DNA of 64,000 bases from Sphaerisporangium sp. TRM90804 (GCF_029846175.1 NZ_JARWAC010000004.1:248001-312000); one strand, 5' to 3'; shown: positions 14,115-21,762, counted from the first letter of the stretch. Notes: generated from the sequence alone by a model not told the origin. Numbers and translations are program-made.

Positions 14115-14381
14115 TCATCCCTTCCCGTGGATCAAGGGCTCGTGTTTCGCCAACGCGCAGTGCAGCAGCCCCACGACCTTGTACACGGGGCTGACACCGC
14201 CGGGATAGCAGGCGAAGTGCCGGGTCTCCCCTTCGTCGTGGAGCGCCTGGGCGACGCCGACGGCGATGTAGTCGAGGATCATCTCCCCGTCCGCGATCAA
14301 CCCGAAGGCTCGGGCGTACCCCTCGATAGCGGCCCTCAGGTCAGCGTCAGCGGCGATTTGCGCGGCGTTGAGGGCGGCCAC
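14115..14381 (-). CDS. Hypothetical helical protein
   Basis: An 88-residue protein starting with helices (ALNAAQIAADADLRAAIEGY) and ending with a hydrophobic part (YPGGVSPVYKVVGLLHCALA). GTG 14381 lies three bases before the stop of the upstream gene. The last codon is Gly, followed by TGA and, in the same frame, the small reading frame 13953-14108. Confidence 0.72.
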   Translation of the reverse strand: MAALNAAQIAADADLRAAIEGYARAFGLIADGEMILDYIAVGVAQALHDEGETRHFACYPGGVSPVYKVVGLLHCALAKHEPLIHGKG

Positions 14382-14384
14382 CGG

Positions 14385-14807
14385 TCAGCCCCCCGCCTGC
14401 TGCGCGAAGTACTCGGCGCGGAGCTGCTGGTACTTCGCTTCAACGAGCGCCTTGTCCCAGCCCTGTACGTCCAAGCCCAGAGACACGCGAGGCTCTGTGG
14501 ACCACTCGTACTGGACCTCATCCCCTGGCGGATCGCCGTGGAACTCCCGACGGATCTCGTGCCAACCCGGGCTAGCGAAGACGTAGTCTCTCGGACGCGC
14601 GTCCTCGGGAGAGCAATCGGGTCGATCAGGGAACCAGGTCAGCCAGTACCAAGTACGCACCTCGACAGGGCCGTCCTCGATGTCCAGCGGGAGGATCTCC
14701 TCTCCTAGGCCGTACGCTTCGGCATCCTCCTGCTTGGAGAAGGCCCGGAGCACCTTGTAGAAGCCCTGACCTTCGCCGTCGTACTCGACGGCCGCGTAGA
14801 CCTTCAC
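14385..14807 (-). CDS. Hypothetical acidic protein
   Basis: A 140-residue protein that begins MKVYAAVEYDGEG with a beta-helix pattern and contains VEVRTWYWLTWFPDRP, then an acidic, aromatic-rich part (HEIRREFHGDPPGDEVQYEW). The end is a helix (LVEAKYQQLRAEYFAQQ). GTG 14807 overlaps the upstream stop by four bases. Function unknown. Confidence 0.8.
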   Translation of the reverse strand: MKVYAAVEYDGEGQGFYKVLRAFSKQEDAEAYGLGEEILPLDIEDGPVEVRTWYWLTWFPDRPDCSPEDARPRDYVFASPGWHEIRREFHGDPPGDEVQYEWSTEPRVSLGLDVQGWDKALVEAKYQQLRAEYFAQQAGG

Positions 14808-15115
14808 AGGTAAGCCCTCCGCTTGACGGGCTGACTCAGAATGGCGGCCATCTGCGCGGCGCAGACGTCAGATCCGTCATGCATGATCTGGACGGGCGGG
14901 GGTTCGGTCTTGGGTTCCGGCGCGTACCGGTCCACCACTTCCACGGTCTCCGCGGTGAAGACGATGGCACGGGCGCCGCATTCGTCCTTGAACCTCGACC
15001 AAGCGGTGACACCGCCTTCGCCGAGTTCGTCGCACTCGTCAACGATCAACGCGAACGGCTCTTCGACCAGCTCGCCTACGACGTTCGACGGCAGGGGCAG
15101 GATTTGGATACGCAT
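14804..15115 (-). CDS. Hypothetical protein
   Basis: A 103-residue alpha/beta protein: MRIQILPLPSNVVGELVEEP, FALIVDECDELGEGG, CGARAIVFTAETVEVVDRY. ATG 15115 has GGAG 5 nt upstream. The open frame extends to 15481, but that part is low in complexity and crosses the two hairpins at 15143-15278, so it was cut here. Function unknown. Confidence 0.78.
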   Translation of the reverse strand: MRIQILPLPSNVVGELVEEPFALIVDECDELGEGGVTAWSRFKDECGARAIVFTAETVEVVDRYAPEPKTEPPPVQIMHDGSDVCAAQMAAILSQPVKRRAYL

Positions 15116-15142
15116 GCATTCTCCGGGGGGTCGGAAGGGGGG

Positions 15143-15198
15143 CTGGTACGGCCTGGGTTCACTCCCACCCCCCAGCGAGAGGACCCAGGCCGTACCAG
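15143..15198 (-). terminator. Long perfect hairpin, 16-bp stem
   Basis: CTGGTACGGCCTGGGT at 15143-15158 is the exact reverse complement of ACCCAGGCCGTACCAG at 15183-15198, with a 24-base loop. It lies 28 bases before the start of 14804-15115. No T-run follows on either side, so an attenuator, RNA-stability element or processing site is as likely as a terminator. Confidence 0.6.
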
Positions 15199-15246
15199 GG
15201 GTGGGGCGCTCGACAGCGGCTACGGGGAAGTCGCCGACTGGAGCAC

Positions 15247-15278
15247 CGCGCGTCTCCGCAGGAGTGAGAAGACGCGCG
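15247..15278 (-). terminator. Second hairpin in the same spacer
   Basis: CGCGCGTCT at 15247-15255 pairs exactly with AGACGCGCG at 15270-15278, loop 14 bases. It starts 13 bases beyond the stop of the HTH gene at 15291-15509 and, with 15143-15198, makes a tandem pair in a 175-base spacer. Confidence 0.55.
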
Positions 15279-15290
15279 TCTTGAGGGGAT

Positions 15291-15509
15291 TCAGGCGACG
15301 TCGGAGTCTGGGGTGTACCGCATCTCCGCTTCGACACGGGCAAGCACCCGGTAGTCGTACACGTTGTACCGGCCGATCGTCCCGAGGGGCTGGACGTCAT
15401 CCCGACGGGAGATCCACGTCCGCACGGTGCTGGCCGGCACACCCAACCGGGCAGCCGCCTGCGAAGGGGTGACAACCTCACTCGGGTCGATATCGATTTC
15501 CAGGGGCAT
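15291..15509 (-). CDS. MerR/AlpA-like helix-turn-helix protein
   Basis: A 72-residue DNA-binding protein. Residues 12-40 hold the helix-turn-helix (TPSQAAARLGVPASTVRTWI), followed by GTIGRYNVYDYRVLARVEAE, the wing-like part seen in excisionase and MerR-type domains. Proteins of this size act as excisionases or local regulators. ATG 15509 follows a GGGGG run. Hairpins flank the gene on both sides, so it may be a single-gene unit. Confidence 0.85.
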   Translation of the reverse strand: MPLEIDIDPSEVVTPSQAAARLGVPASTVRTWISRRDDVQPLGTIGRYNVYDYRVLARVEAEMRYTPDSDVA

Positions 15510-15530
15510 GAACACCCCCAGAAATGCGAA

Positions 15531-15558
15531 ATGCCCCCAGGTGAGCACCTGAGGGCAT
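15531..15558 (-). terminator. Hairpin upstream of the HTH gene
   Basis: ATGCCCCCAGGTG at 15531-15543 pairs with CACCTGAGGGCAT at 15546-15558, 12 of 13 positions, with a 2-base gap as loop centre. Leftward it is followed by TTCGCATTTC. It lies between the end of 15634-16497 and the HTH gene start. Confidence 0.55.
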
Positions 15559-15633
15559 GACTCCGTCAGGCGGTAGCGTCTCACACGGATGCAGATCTTG
15601 TCTATTTGCTCTATCGGAGCAGGTCAGAGGTCT

Positions 15634-16497
15634 CTACGCGCGCCCGCTCTTCAGGCCGTAATCGGGAAACGGGTTCGGCTGCTTCTCGGCTGCTGCGGCC
15701 ATCCGGGCGAGCTTCGCCGCGGGCTTCGCATCACCGACTCGGCCGTTGTACTCATCCAGGGTCATCACGACAGGGCCGCCGCGGTTCTCCCCGCACGACG
15801 GGTTGCGGCACTCGACGCGGTCTTCGCCTTCGAGCTGCGCGAGGGTTTTGGCGTGGCACTGGTAGCAGCGCAAGTCCCGGGGGATCCACCGCGGACGGAC
15901 GCGGGTCTTCGTGGCGGCTTCCAAGCGGGCGTGCCAGCGCAGGACGCCGTTGCCGAAGTCCTCGGCTAGGTCGGGGTGGGAGAGGATGCCGTCCAGGTGG
16001 GCTGTCAGCCACGCCACAGCGGACGTGAGCGCTGGTGCGGACTCCCCGCGGTACGGCGCCGCCGGCCACCCCTGGGACTCCCGGAAAGCGTGCTCCCATT
16101 CCCTCAGCCAGCGGACGAGTTCGTCCTGGTCGTCGTGCGCCGGTGAAGGGCTGCCGGGCTCTGCGGACCCGCTGACACGGTCCTGAAAGTTGAGCGAGCC
16201 GTGCCCGTCGCCTGCGAGGAGGTGCAGCGTCATCTTCTCGTCCAGGTCGACCAAGGCGGAGCGGACAGCGGCGGCGTCCGTGAGGCACCAGATCGGGTTA
16301 CCTGCGTAGGGGCGCAGGGTCGGCTCCGCGGGAGGGTCCGTCTCGGGGCCGGGGTCCTCGTCGGGGTCCTGTCCGGCGTCGATGGCTTCCGCGCGGGCGA
16401 GCTGGTGGGCGTGCCAGGCGTCGATGGCTTCGCTGTGGGCGTCTTGCTCGGCCCGGACCCGTCGGTTGCAATTTCCGACGCACGCGCGCTCGGACAT
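15634..16497 (-). CDS. Conserved-type phage protein with C-terminal zinc ribbon
   Basis: A 287-residue protein. The N-terminus SERACVGNCNRRVR has two cysteines, a central region is rich in acidic residues and Pro, and residues 150-205 are helical with repeated Trp (VRWLREWEHAFRESQGW). The C-terminal part has CYQCH and CRNPSCGENRGG, a zinc ribbon. Proteins with this plan occur in actinophages next to small HTH genes; role unknown. ATG 16497. Confidence 0.85.
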   Translation of the reverse strand: MSERACVGNCNRRVRAEQDAHSEAIDAWHAHQLARAEAIDAGQDPDEDPGPETDPPAEPTLRPYAGNPIWCLTDAAAVRSALVDLDEKMTLHLLAGDGHGSLNFQDRVSGSAEPGSPSPAHDDQDELVRWLREWEHAFRESQGWPAAPYRGESAPALTSAVAWLTAHLDGILSHPDLAEDFGNGVLRWHARLEAATKTRVRPRWIPRDLRCYQCHAKTLAQLEGEDRVECRNPSCGENRGGPVVMTLDEYNGRVGDAKPAAKLARMAAAAEKQPNPFPDYGLKSGRA

Positions 16498-16551
16498 TCC
16501 GGCCTCCCCTTGCCGTTAGCATTTCGGGCAGGCCCGTTCTCGGGGTGTGTG

Positions 16552-16600
16552 ACGGCTGTGGGCGGCTCCCTTGTTTCGCGGCAGGGAGCCGCAGCCGTGT
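16552..16600 (-). terminator. Strong hairpin
   Basis: GCGGCTCCC at 16562-16570 pairs with GGGAGCCGC at 16584-16592, and flanking ACGGCT pairs with AGCCGT around a small bulge; the loop is 13 bases. It stands in the 186-base spacer between 16684-16848 and 15634-16497 and separates the two leftward genes. Confidence 0.55.
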
Positions 16601-16683
16601 GCGGGGGGTTAGTGCGCCGGATGTCGTGTCAGCATCGCTGCCCCTTCCGCCCCGCGCTTCCCCCGAGTCTCATTCTGACCGGT

Positions 16684-16848
16684 TCAGCAACCTGCGCCGT
16701 CTCCGCATTCCTCACCGAGAAGCACCCGGGCGAACTGGACCCGCTGCTCAGGGGTGAGACGTACCGGCCACATCGCAGGCAGCAGAAGGACGTCACCGCT
16801 GGGAAGGCGCAGGACATCAACAGGGAGCTTGGGCGGGGAGGAGATCAT
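16684..16848 (-). CDS. Small hypothetical protein
   Basis: A 54-residue frame: MISSPPKLPVDVLRLPSG, then DVLLLPAMWPVRLTPEQRVQ and a helix ending in Cys-containing EECGDGAGC. Protein-like composition, but the Shine-Dalgarno site is weak (AGG close to ATG 16848, GGGAG 11 nt away). It would be divergent from the plus-strand gene at 16917. The longer GTG start at 16911 has no better support. Confidence 0.5.
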   Translation of the reverse strand: MISSPPKLPVDVLRLPSGDVLLLPAMWPVRLTPEQRVQFARVLLGEECGDGAGC

Positions 16849-16916
16849 CGCCTGCACATTCTCCCGGAAGTGTGGGCTCGTCAACCCTGCATCGCCCTGG
16901 AACGTCCCCACTGGTT

Positions 16917-17567
16917 GTGAACTACGACTTCGATGGCCCGAGCTTCGTCATCGCCTCCGTCGCTGCCCTTATCTCGCTGGCCGCCTGGTGGGAGAATCGG
17001 AGATCCCGGAAGGCGGCGGAACAGTCACGCGACGCAGCGGAGACGTCCGCAGGGGCCGCACAGCAGTCTGCCGCGGCGTCGGAGGTGTCAGCCAAAGCGG
17101 CGGCAAGGCTGACCGACATCGAGGCCGATCGCCGGCGTGACGAGCGGGAGCAGTACCACCGTGATCTCGCTCCGTCACACCCAGGAGAGATTGTCACCGG
17201 GCTGATGACCAGCGAGGTGACGCAACAGTTCGGCCTATTCGGGTCCATCTCGGTCGGGAGAGACTACCGAGTCCAAGTCATCGGCATAGCTGGCAACACT
17301 TGCACACCGATTACCGGGGTCCCACCTGTGCTGCGCGCAAACACTCTCTACCAGTTTCACATCGAGCAGTGGCCCGACGAGAAGACGACTCCCACGGTCA
17401 AGGAGATCGAGTTTCGCTTCTGGCCACCAGCTCCAGTCGACGAGGTTGAGGCCTGGACGTGTCCGTGTGGCCGACTCGCCACTCAAGCAGACAACCCCGC
17501 AGGGCACTGGGCGTTCCGGGCTGTTGTGAAGTCCCCACCCCCTCCACCGTTCGCGTTCTACTCCTGA
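16917..17567 (+). CDS. Membrane-anchored coiled-coil protein
   Basis: A 216-residue protein on the minority strand. Residues 8-22 form one membrane helix (FVIASVAALISLAAWW), residues 24-75 an Ala/Ser/Glu-rich coiled coil (SRDAAETSAGAAQQSAAASE), and the C-terminal 130 residues a beta-rich soluble domain with CPCG near residue 182 and a Pro-rich end. The topology suggests an N-terminal anchor with the bulk on one side of the membrane. GTG 16917 is chosen from the start of the protein-like region; its Shine-Dalgarno site is weak. Function unknown; a lysogenic (moron) gene is possible since it opposes the local operons. Confidence 0.75.
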   Translation: MNYDFDGPSFVIASVAALISLAAWWENRRSRKAAEQSRDAAETSAGAAQQSAAASEVSAKAAARLTDIEADRRRDEREQYHRDLAPSHPGEIVTGLMTSEVTQQFGLFGSISVGRDYRVQVIGIAGNTCTPITGVPPVLRANTLYQFHIEQWPDEKTTPTVKEIEFRFWPPAPVDEVEAWTCPCGRLATQADNPAGHWAFRAVVKSPPPPPFAFYS

Positions 17568-17580
17568 TCCCGCCAACGAT

Positions 17581-17922
17581 CTACGAGCTTGAGCTGAACT
17601 CTGCCGCCCACCGATCACACACCAGCACGGCCAGATCGAGGTCTACCGTCTCGAACGGTTGCCCCCATTCCGAGCCGTTCCGCATGACGCTGTACACGCC
17701 GTCCCTCATCTCGTACACGGCCATTGAACGAGCGACATGCACCGGGTACAGATCCCGCGTCTCATAGGCGATTAGGGCCGGAGTTTCATCTCCGGTGACT
17801 ACGCCTGCGACCGGCCGACCCACTGAGGAGACGACGCGCAGCGGCATCGGGATCGACAACCGGGAAGGACTCGACAGTCCCCAAGGGATGAAGCCGTCGC
17901 AGGGGTCTATGTCGGCGCTCAA
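17581..17922 (-). CDS. Hypothetical protein
   Basis: A 113-residue protein with a beta-rich middle (VAGVVTGDETPALIAYETRD, MAVYEMRDGVYSVMRNG) and an acidic end with WAAEFSSSS. TTG 17922 is used because GGAGG lies 4-5 nt upstream and the codon overlaps the upstream stop (TTGA). The frame converges with the plus-strand gene ending at 17567, 14 bases apart. Function unknown. Confidence 0.75.
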   Translation of the reverse strand: MSADIDPCDGFIPWGLSSPSRLSIPMPLRVVSSVGRPVAGVVTGDETPALIAYETRDLYPVHVARSMAVYEMRDGVYSVMRNGSEWGQPFETVDLDLAVLVCDRWAAEFSSSS

Positions 17923-18209
17923 CTTGCCTCCTTGCTGGCGAAGTACTCCCGGGTCCATCGGCCGACCGGGAGGCGTGCCTCAGCCTTGCGGACCGCTTCC
18001 TGTGCCTCGGCGACCGCTGCCTTCGCCGCTGCCGGGTCTGCCTCGGTGCGGTAGGCGGCTCCCAAGGCGTGGTGTGCCGTTTCTCTTCGTTGCTGAGCTT
18101 CCACGACGTCGATGAGGCGGTCGTTCGCACGGAGGCGCCTCGCGATGTAGATCCCGAGCGGGATGCAGAGCGAGAGCACGAGGAGCGTCACAGCGTTCAG
18201 GGTGTTCAC
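17919..18209 (-). CDS. Small membrane-anchored helical protein
   Basis: A 96-residue protein with an N-terminal membrane helix (TLLVLSLCIPLGIYIARRL) and a long charged, Ala-rich helix (AAAKAAVAEAQEAVRKAEAR). The positive residues after the helix suggest the bulk is cytoplasmic. GTG 18209 overlaps the upstream stop by four bases. Function unknown. Confidence 0.82.
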   Translation of the reverse strand: MNTLNAVTLLVLSLCIPLGIYIARRLRANDRLIDVVEAQQRRETAHHALGAAYRTEADPAAAKAAVAEAQEAVRKAEARLPVGRWTREYFASKEAS

Positions 18210-18559
18210 GTGCTCTCCCCCATGGCTTCGGCGTACCCAGGCTGCTCCCGGTGTGCCTTAGCCAGGGCGATGAGCGCATCCTCCAGCGCGGAGACTTCGC
18301 CGAGAGCTTTCAGGGCTATCCACTTGGCGAACTCGGGGTCGCCCGAGGGTGCCTCTGTGGCAACGGCGCGGGCGTAGCGGCGGAGGATCTTCTGGTGCGC
18401 TTCGATGTCACGTTCGAGCCGGTCAGCGACTTCGCTCAGGAGAAGCGCGGTGCCTTCGGGAAGGTCCGCAGCCGCAGCACGTAATGCGTTCGCGTGCTCT
18501 CGCGTGTCCTCGAACCGGGTCTTCAGGAACTCAATCACGGCGCCTGTGTCTGGGCTCAC
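18206..18559 (-). CDS. Hypothetical helical protein
   Basis: A 117-residue, almost fully helical, acidic protein: TGAVIEFLKTRFEDTREHAN, LLLSEVADRLERDIEAHQKI, then EFAKWIALKALGEVSALEDA. GTG 18559 has AGGAG 7 nt upstream and overlaps the stop of the next gene by four bases. The N-terminus is loosely like the start of DUF6221 but the rest is not. Function unknown. Confidence 0.8.
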   Translation of the reverse strand: MSPDTGAVIEFLKTRFEDTREHANALRAAAADLPEGTALLLSEVADRLERDIEAHQKILRRYARAVATEAPSGDPEFAKWIALKALGEVSALEDALIALAKAHREQPGYAEAMGEST

Positions 18560-19128
18560 GATGCACTCCTGCTGCTGATCAACGTACTGAGGTGCATGGC
18601 TTCCCGCTGCCACGTCGCCTGGACCGACTCGCCGCGTTCTCTCGCGAGGACCCCTGTCAGGTATGCGATCACGGCGGCTCCGGCCCTGAACTCGGCGAGC
18701 GCAGCCGCGTCCGTAATCATGTCCCGGGTGATGAATCCTTCTAGTAACACCCTGACCAGTTCGGGGTCCGGCTTGGAGTCTTCTTCGGGCCCGAGGGACG
18801 TCAGCACCGCGATGAGAGCGAGTGTCTTCTCATCCACCAAGGCTTCGAACGCGTCCGCGCCATCCGGTGCCGGTGATGTGGCCTCGAACAGGCGAGAGAG
18901 ACTCTTCTTGCGGCCGTACAACAGGAAGGGCCTGCCGAGCATCCGCCGGCGCTTGGCTTCCCAGCAAACGAACGCGGTACACAGGTTAACCAGGGCGACG
19001 AGCAGCAGCCCCCCCAACGCGTCGCGACCGTTCATGAACGCCACGACAGCACCTGCGGGGATGCCGGGCACTCCGATGAGCACACCGGCCAGCAGAACCA
19101 GGTAGATGGCTTTGTCGCGTCTGGTCAT
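18556..19128 (-). CDS. Membrane protein with soluble C-terminal domain
   Basis: A 190-residue protein. Two membrane helices (AIYLVLLAGVLIGVPGIPAG and the stretch around residues 38-55) are followed by a basic RRRMLGRPFLLYGRKK and a helical cytoplasmic domain of about 110 residues. GGGAGG lies just before ATG 19128; the longer open frame is Arg-rich and antisense-like. Translationally coupled to 18206-18559. Function unknown. Confidence 0.8.
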   Translation of the reverse strand: MTRRDKAIYLVLLAGVLIGVPGIPAGAVVAFMNGRDALGGLLLVALVNLCTAFVCWEAKRRRMLGRPFLLYGRKKSLSRLFEATSPAPDGADAFEALVDEKTLALIAVLTSLGPEEDSKPDPELVRVLLEGFITRDMITDAAALAEFRAGAAVIAYLTGVLARERGESVQATWQREAMHLSTLISSRSAS

Positions 19129-19157
19129 GTCACCTCCCGGACTGAGGGGCGACCAGC

Positions 19158-19574
19158 CTAGAAGTCGCCTTCGGCGACTTGGAGCACGGTCAGGCCAAGA
19201 GAACGCCACATTGCGACTACGCCGGCACGGTCGTCGAGGACGCCGAACACGTCGAGGTGCGCGAAGTGCTTGCGGTAGATGCCGCGTTTCACCTGGACGT
19301 CTGACCGGTTGTCGTGGTCGTCGCGCATCCACAGGCCTTCGCAGTCGTCCCAGTAGCCGACGTTGGCGCATAGCCACACCTCGGTCTGATACCGGCACTG
19401 CTCTTTACGCCCGGACAGGTAAGCCACCTTGTGGCCGGCCTGTAGGAGTGCTTGGACCACGGCGACGACGGGTGGGTTCGGCAGGTCCTCCCCTACCCGG
19501 TCCCAGTCGTAGGGGCCGCGGTCACCGCGGAGGGCGAGGGTGCCGTCGATGTCTACGAGCCACAGCTTGCTCAC
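19158..19574 (-). CDS. HAD-superfamily phosphatase, polynucleotide-kinase-phosphatase type
   Basis: A 138-residue HAD hydrolase. VDIDGTLA (residues 7-14) is motif I with both aspartates, AYLSGRKEQCR near residue 51 is motif II with Ser, and FGVLDDRAGVVAMW near residue 110 is motif IV with paired Asp. The YDWDRVGEDLPNPPV spacer resembles the 3'-phosphatase half of T4 polynucleotide kinase, so DNA or RNA 3'-phosphate may be the substrate. No kinase domain is present. GTG start, 4-bp overlap upstream. Confidence 0.9.
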   Translation of the reverse strand: MSKLWLVDIDGTLALRGDRGPYDWDRVGEDLPNPPVVAVVQALLQAGHKVAYLSGRKEQCRYQTEVWLCANVGYWDDCEGLWMRDDHDNRSDVQVKRGIYRKHFAHLDVFGVLDDRAGVVAMWRSLGLTVLQVAEGDF

Positions 19575-19855
19575 GGGGTCGACTCCCCGCCCACCTCAGC
19601 TTCAAGCCTCTCAAGGATGCTCGCCATGTCGCCGAAGTCGCCCCACTCGAAGCCGTCCCGCTCGCCGTGTGGACAGGTGATCGTGGCTTCGAATTGGACG
19701 TAGTCGCAACCCGTGTCACAGCCGTACGAGCCGTCGCTGCCTTCGGCGTTCTCGGTGGTGATGTCCGGGCACGCCTTCAGGTGCTCGTTGGTGCCCTCCT
19801 CGCGGTACTGGTTCAGGACGAAACGGGTCACCAGGGCGTCGATGTCGGTGCTCAC
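19571..19855 (-). CDS. Cys-containing hypothetical protein
   Basis: A 94-residue acidic protein with KACPDI, YGCDTGCDYV and TITCPHGERDGFEW; four cysteines and a His could form one metal site. Helical ends (DIDALVTRFVLNQYREE and DMASILERLEAEVGG). Start overlaps the upstream stop by one base. Function unknown. Confidence 0.8.
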   Translation of the reverse strand: MSTDIDALVTRFVLNQYREEGTNEHLKACPDITTENAEGSDGSYGCDTGCDYVQFEATITCPHGERDGFEWGDFGDMASILERLEAEVGGESTP

Positions 19856-20034
19856 TAGTCCTCCTGTGCGGATGCCGTCAGGAACCGCTTCGCCGGCCAG
19901 TGCCCGTCAAGCATCTCCGTGTCGTGGCGACCGCACCGGCAGCGGCGGAGCACCACCGTGACCAAGCCACCGATGGCGCGTTCTCCGTAGGAGACGTCCA
20001 CAGCTTCCATGCGGTGCCGGTGAAACCATCTCAT
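19855..20034 (-). CDS. Small RCRCG-WPA domain protein
   Basis: A 59-residue protein that is essentially one domain: VLRRCRCGRHDTEMLDGHWPA. The same pattern VLRRCRCG..DT..L.G.WPA is in the N-terminal part of 28879-29289, so both share a domain. The start has several His/Arg residues (MRWFHRHRMEAVDVSYGERA). ATG 20034 has GGAGG 7 nt upstream; the longer frame starts inside the upstream spacer. A zinc or nucleic-acid binding role is a guess. Confidence 0.82.
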   Translation of the reverse strand: MRWFHRHRMEAVDVSYGERAIGGLVTVVLRRCRCGRHDTEMLDGHWPAKRFLTASAQED

Positions 20035-20050
20035 TCGCAAGCCTCCTCCT

Positions 20051-20359
20051 TCACGGAACATGGTGGGTCCTGGTGGCCGCTGCCTCGTTGACCGGTGAAC
20101 CCTCCCCCGTGGGGATCCCTAGCTTGGTACAGCACTTCACGCATCGGGGCATCCCGAACCGGGAACCCAATCCCGGGTACGCGAGGCTGTACTCCCGGCC
20201 GCAGGCGGTGTCGCGGAGCAGCGGGTCGCCGGAGTCGATCGCCTCATGGAGTTGGTCGGAGGTCAGGGCGTCACCGGGGACGGCGTGGAGCCGGTTCCAT
20301 GACTGGCGGGTCGTTAGCCACCAGTGCGAGAAGTTGGCCGTGATCGGGTAGCAGGTCAC
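20051..20359 (-). CDS. Hypothetical protein with CVKCC motif
   Basis: A 102-residue protein: an aromatic start (ITANFSHWWLTTRQSWNRLH), a helix (TSDQLHEAIDSGD) and PRCVKCCTKLG near residue 72. The cysteines could bind a metal together with C53. GTG 20359 overlaps the upstream stop by four bases. Function unknown. Confidence 0.72.
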   Translation of the reverse strand: MTCYPITANFSHWWLTTRQSWNRLHAVPGDALTSDQLHEAIDSGDPLLRDTACGREYSLAYPGLGSRFGMPRCVKCCTKLGIPTGEGSPVNEAAATRTHHVP

Positions 20360-20649
20360 GTGCGTTCCGCAGGGTCGCCGGCGCGGTGGACGCAGGTGTC
20401 CTCGGTCTCGCCCCACAACAGGGTATGGACGTGGCACGGCCACCCGAGGCAGTGGAAGCTGGAGCACTCGACGTCGTACGTCTTCACGCAGTCCGGGCAG
20501 GCGTCCATGACCTCCCACGGCACTTGGCCTAAGTGGGCGGGGCAGCGGCGGTACCAGGTGGCCTGCCTCGGCTGGTGCGCGGCGTCCACGCGGGCGACGG
20601 TGGCTTCTGCTCGTAGGGCGCGGTCTCGCCAGCGCTCGGCGTCGTTCAC
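20356..20649 (-). CDS. WPC-type Cys/His protein, short paralogue
   Basis: A 97-residue protein. The helix WRDRALRAEATVARVDAAHQ and the cysteine part RRCPAHL, DACPDCV, CSSFHCLGWPCHVHTLLW and ETEDTCVH match the C-terminal half of 20646-21107 segment by segment. The two are tandem duplicates. At least seven cysteines suggest a zinc fold. ATG 20649 overlaps the upstream stop by four bases. Function unknown. Confidence 0.82.
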   Translation of the reverse strand: MNDAERWRDRALRAEATVARVDAAHQPRQATWYRRCPAHLGQVPWEVMDACPDCVKTYDVECSSFHCLGWPCHVHTLLWGETEDTCVHRAGDPAERT

Positions 20650-21107
20650 CGCGGCCCGCTTCCTGAAGCCTCTTCCGGGTGGTGGGCGCAGGTGTCCTCG
20701 GTCTCGTCATACAGGGCGAGGTGGATGGCGCAGGGCCAGTAGCAGCAGGTGATGTGGGTGCAGTTCCACACCGGGCGGACCGCGCACATCGGGCAGTCCA
20801 CCGGAGCGACCCAGTACCGGCCCGGTTTGTGCTCGGGGCAGCGGACATGCTGCTGCGCCCTGTGAGGCTGGTGAAGGGCATCCATGCGGGCGACAGCGGC
20901 CTCGGCGTTCCTCGCCCGGTCTCGCCAATGTTGGGCGTAGTGGCGCCAAGCATCCACGGTCATCTGGGCGTAACCACGACGCAGTTCGTCTTCCCGCGGA
21001 GCAAGCAGCTCGGCGGTGTCAGCGACCTCCGGGCAGTCGCGCAGATGCCCGAGGAACACCAGCTTGCTATCGGCAGGGCAGGTGCACTGAGCGGTCTTCT
21101 TAGCCAC
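20646..21107 (-). CDS. WPC-type Cys/His protein, long paralogue
   Basis: A 153-residue protein. The first 50 residues carry QCTCPADSKLVFLGHLRDCPE; the remainder (WRDRARNAEAAVARMDALHQ, RCPEHKPG, DCPMCAV, CCYWPCAIHLAL, ETEDTCAHH) is the same unit as 20356-20649. GTG 21107 overlaps the stop of 21100-21762. It looks like a zinc-stabilised protein; the role is unknown. Confidence 0.82.
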   Translation of the reverse strand: MAKKTAQCTCPADSKLVFLGHLRDCPEVADTAELLAPREDELRRGYAQMTVDAWRHYAQHWRDRARNAEAAVARMDALHQPHRAQQHVRCPEHKPGRYWVAPVDCPMCAVRPVWNCTHITCCYWPCAIHLALYDETEDTCAHHPEEASGSGPR

Positions 21108-21762
21108 GGCGCTCGTCCCCCGTCCGCCGTCCCGGCTCCGGCAAGTCGCCGTCCAACGCCTTGATCGTGTCGCACGGCCAAGGCACCTCATAGGCGCCGT
21201 TGCACGCGGCACACGAGTCGAAGTCCGATGGGCCCCGGTACCTGAAATGCAGCTTCCGCACACGACCCACAGCGGCGAAGACCGGTGCGGCTTCTTCCTT
21301 GTAGGCGCGGTACTGCGCCATCACCACATCGAACGCCTCGCGCAAGGTAGCCAGCTCGCCGTCTCCTACGGCCGCGCACACCTCGGCCGCTTCCAGGCAG
21401 GTAACCCCCGTGAACGACCGGTACCCGTCGCCCGCGACGAAGCTAACCCGCATCTGCCGGTTGACGCGTTCAGCCGGGGTCGCGCCTTCCACCGTCTCGG
21501 TGTCCGTCTTCCGGTCGTAGCGGTGAGTCGACTCGGTGAACTTCTCGGCAAGCGCTTCGGCGTACCGCTGGCGAAGGTCGTCTCGGGCCTCACCCACGGC
21601 GGGTCCGGAAGACCGGTAGCCGCCAGCCCGCTCGTACCGCATACGGGCCTCGCGGGCAGCCTCGTCGAACCCTTCGGGGTCGCTGCCTTGGAAGTACTCC
21701 AGGGCAAGGATCTTCTCCTCCGGGGTCATCTCGTCGATGACTTTGGATCGGTCGTCACGCAC
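21100..21762 (-). CDS. Hypothetical protein with C-terminal CAAC...PWPCDT motif
   Basis: A 220-residue, mostly helical protein with many charged residues (PEEKILALEYFQGSDPEGFD at the start) and a C-terminal CAACNGAYEVPWPCDTIKAL. The PWPCDTI end recurs in 27702-28241 and, in a variant, in three other genes here. Function unknown; the shared end suggests a common partner or metal site. Confidence 0.8.
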   Translation of the reverse strand: MRDDRSKVIDEMTPEEKILALEYFQGSDPEGFDEAAREARMRYERAGGYRSSGPAVGEARDDLRQRYAEALAEKFTESTHRYDRKTDTETVEGATPAERVNRQMRVSFVAGDGYRSFTGVTCLEAAEVCAAVGDGELATLREAFDVVMAQYRAYKEEAAPVFAAVGRVRKLHFRYRGPSDFDSCAACNGAYEVPWPCDTIKALDGDLPEPGRRTGDERRG

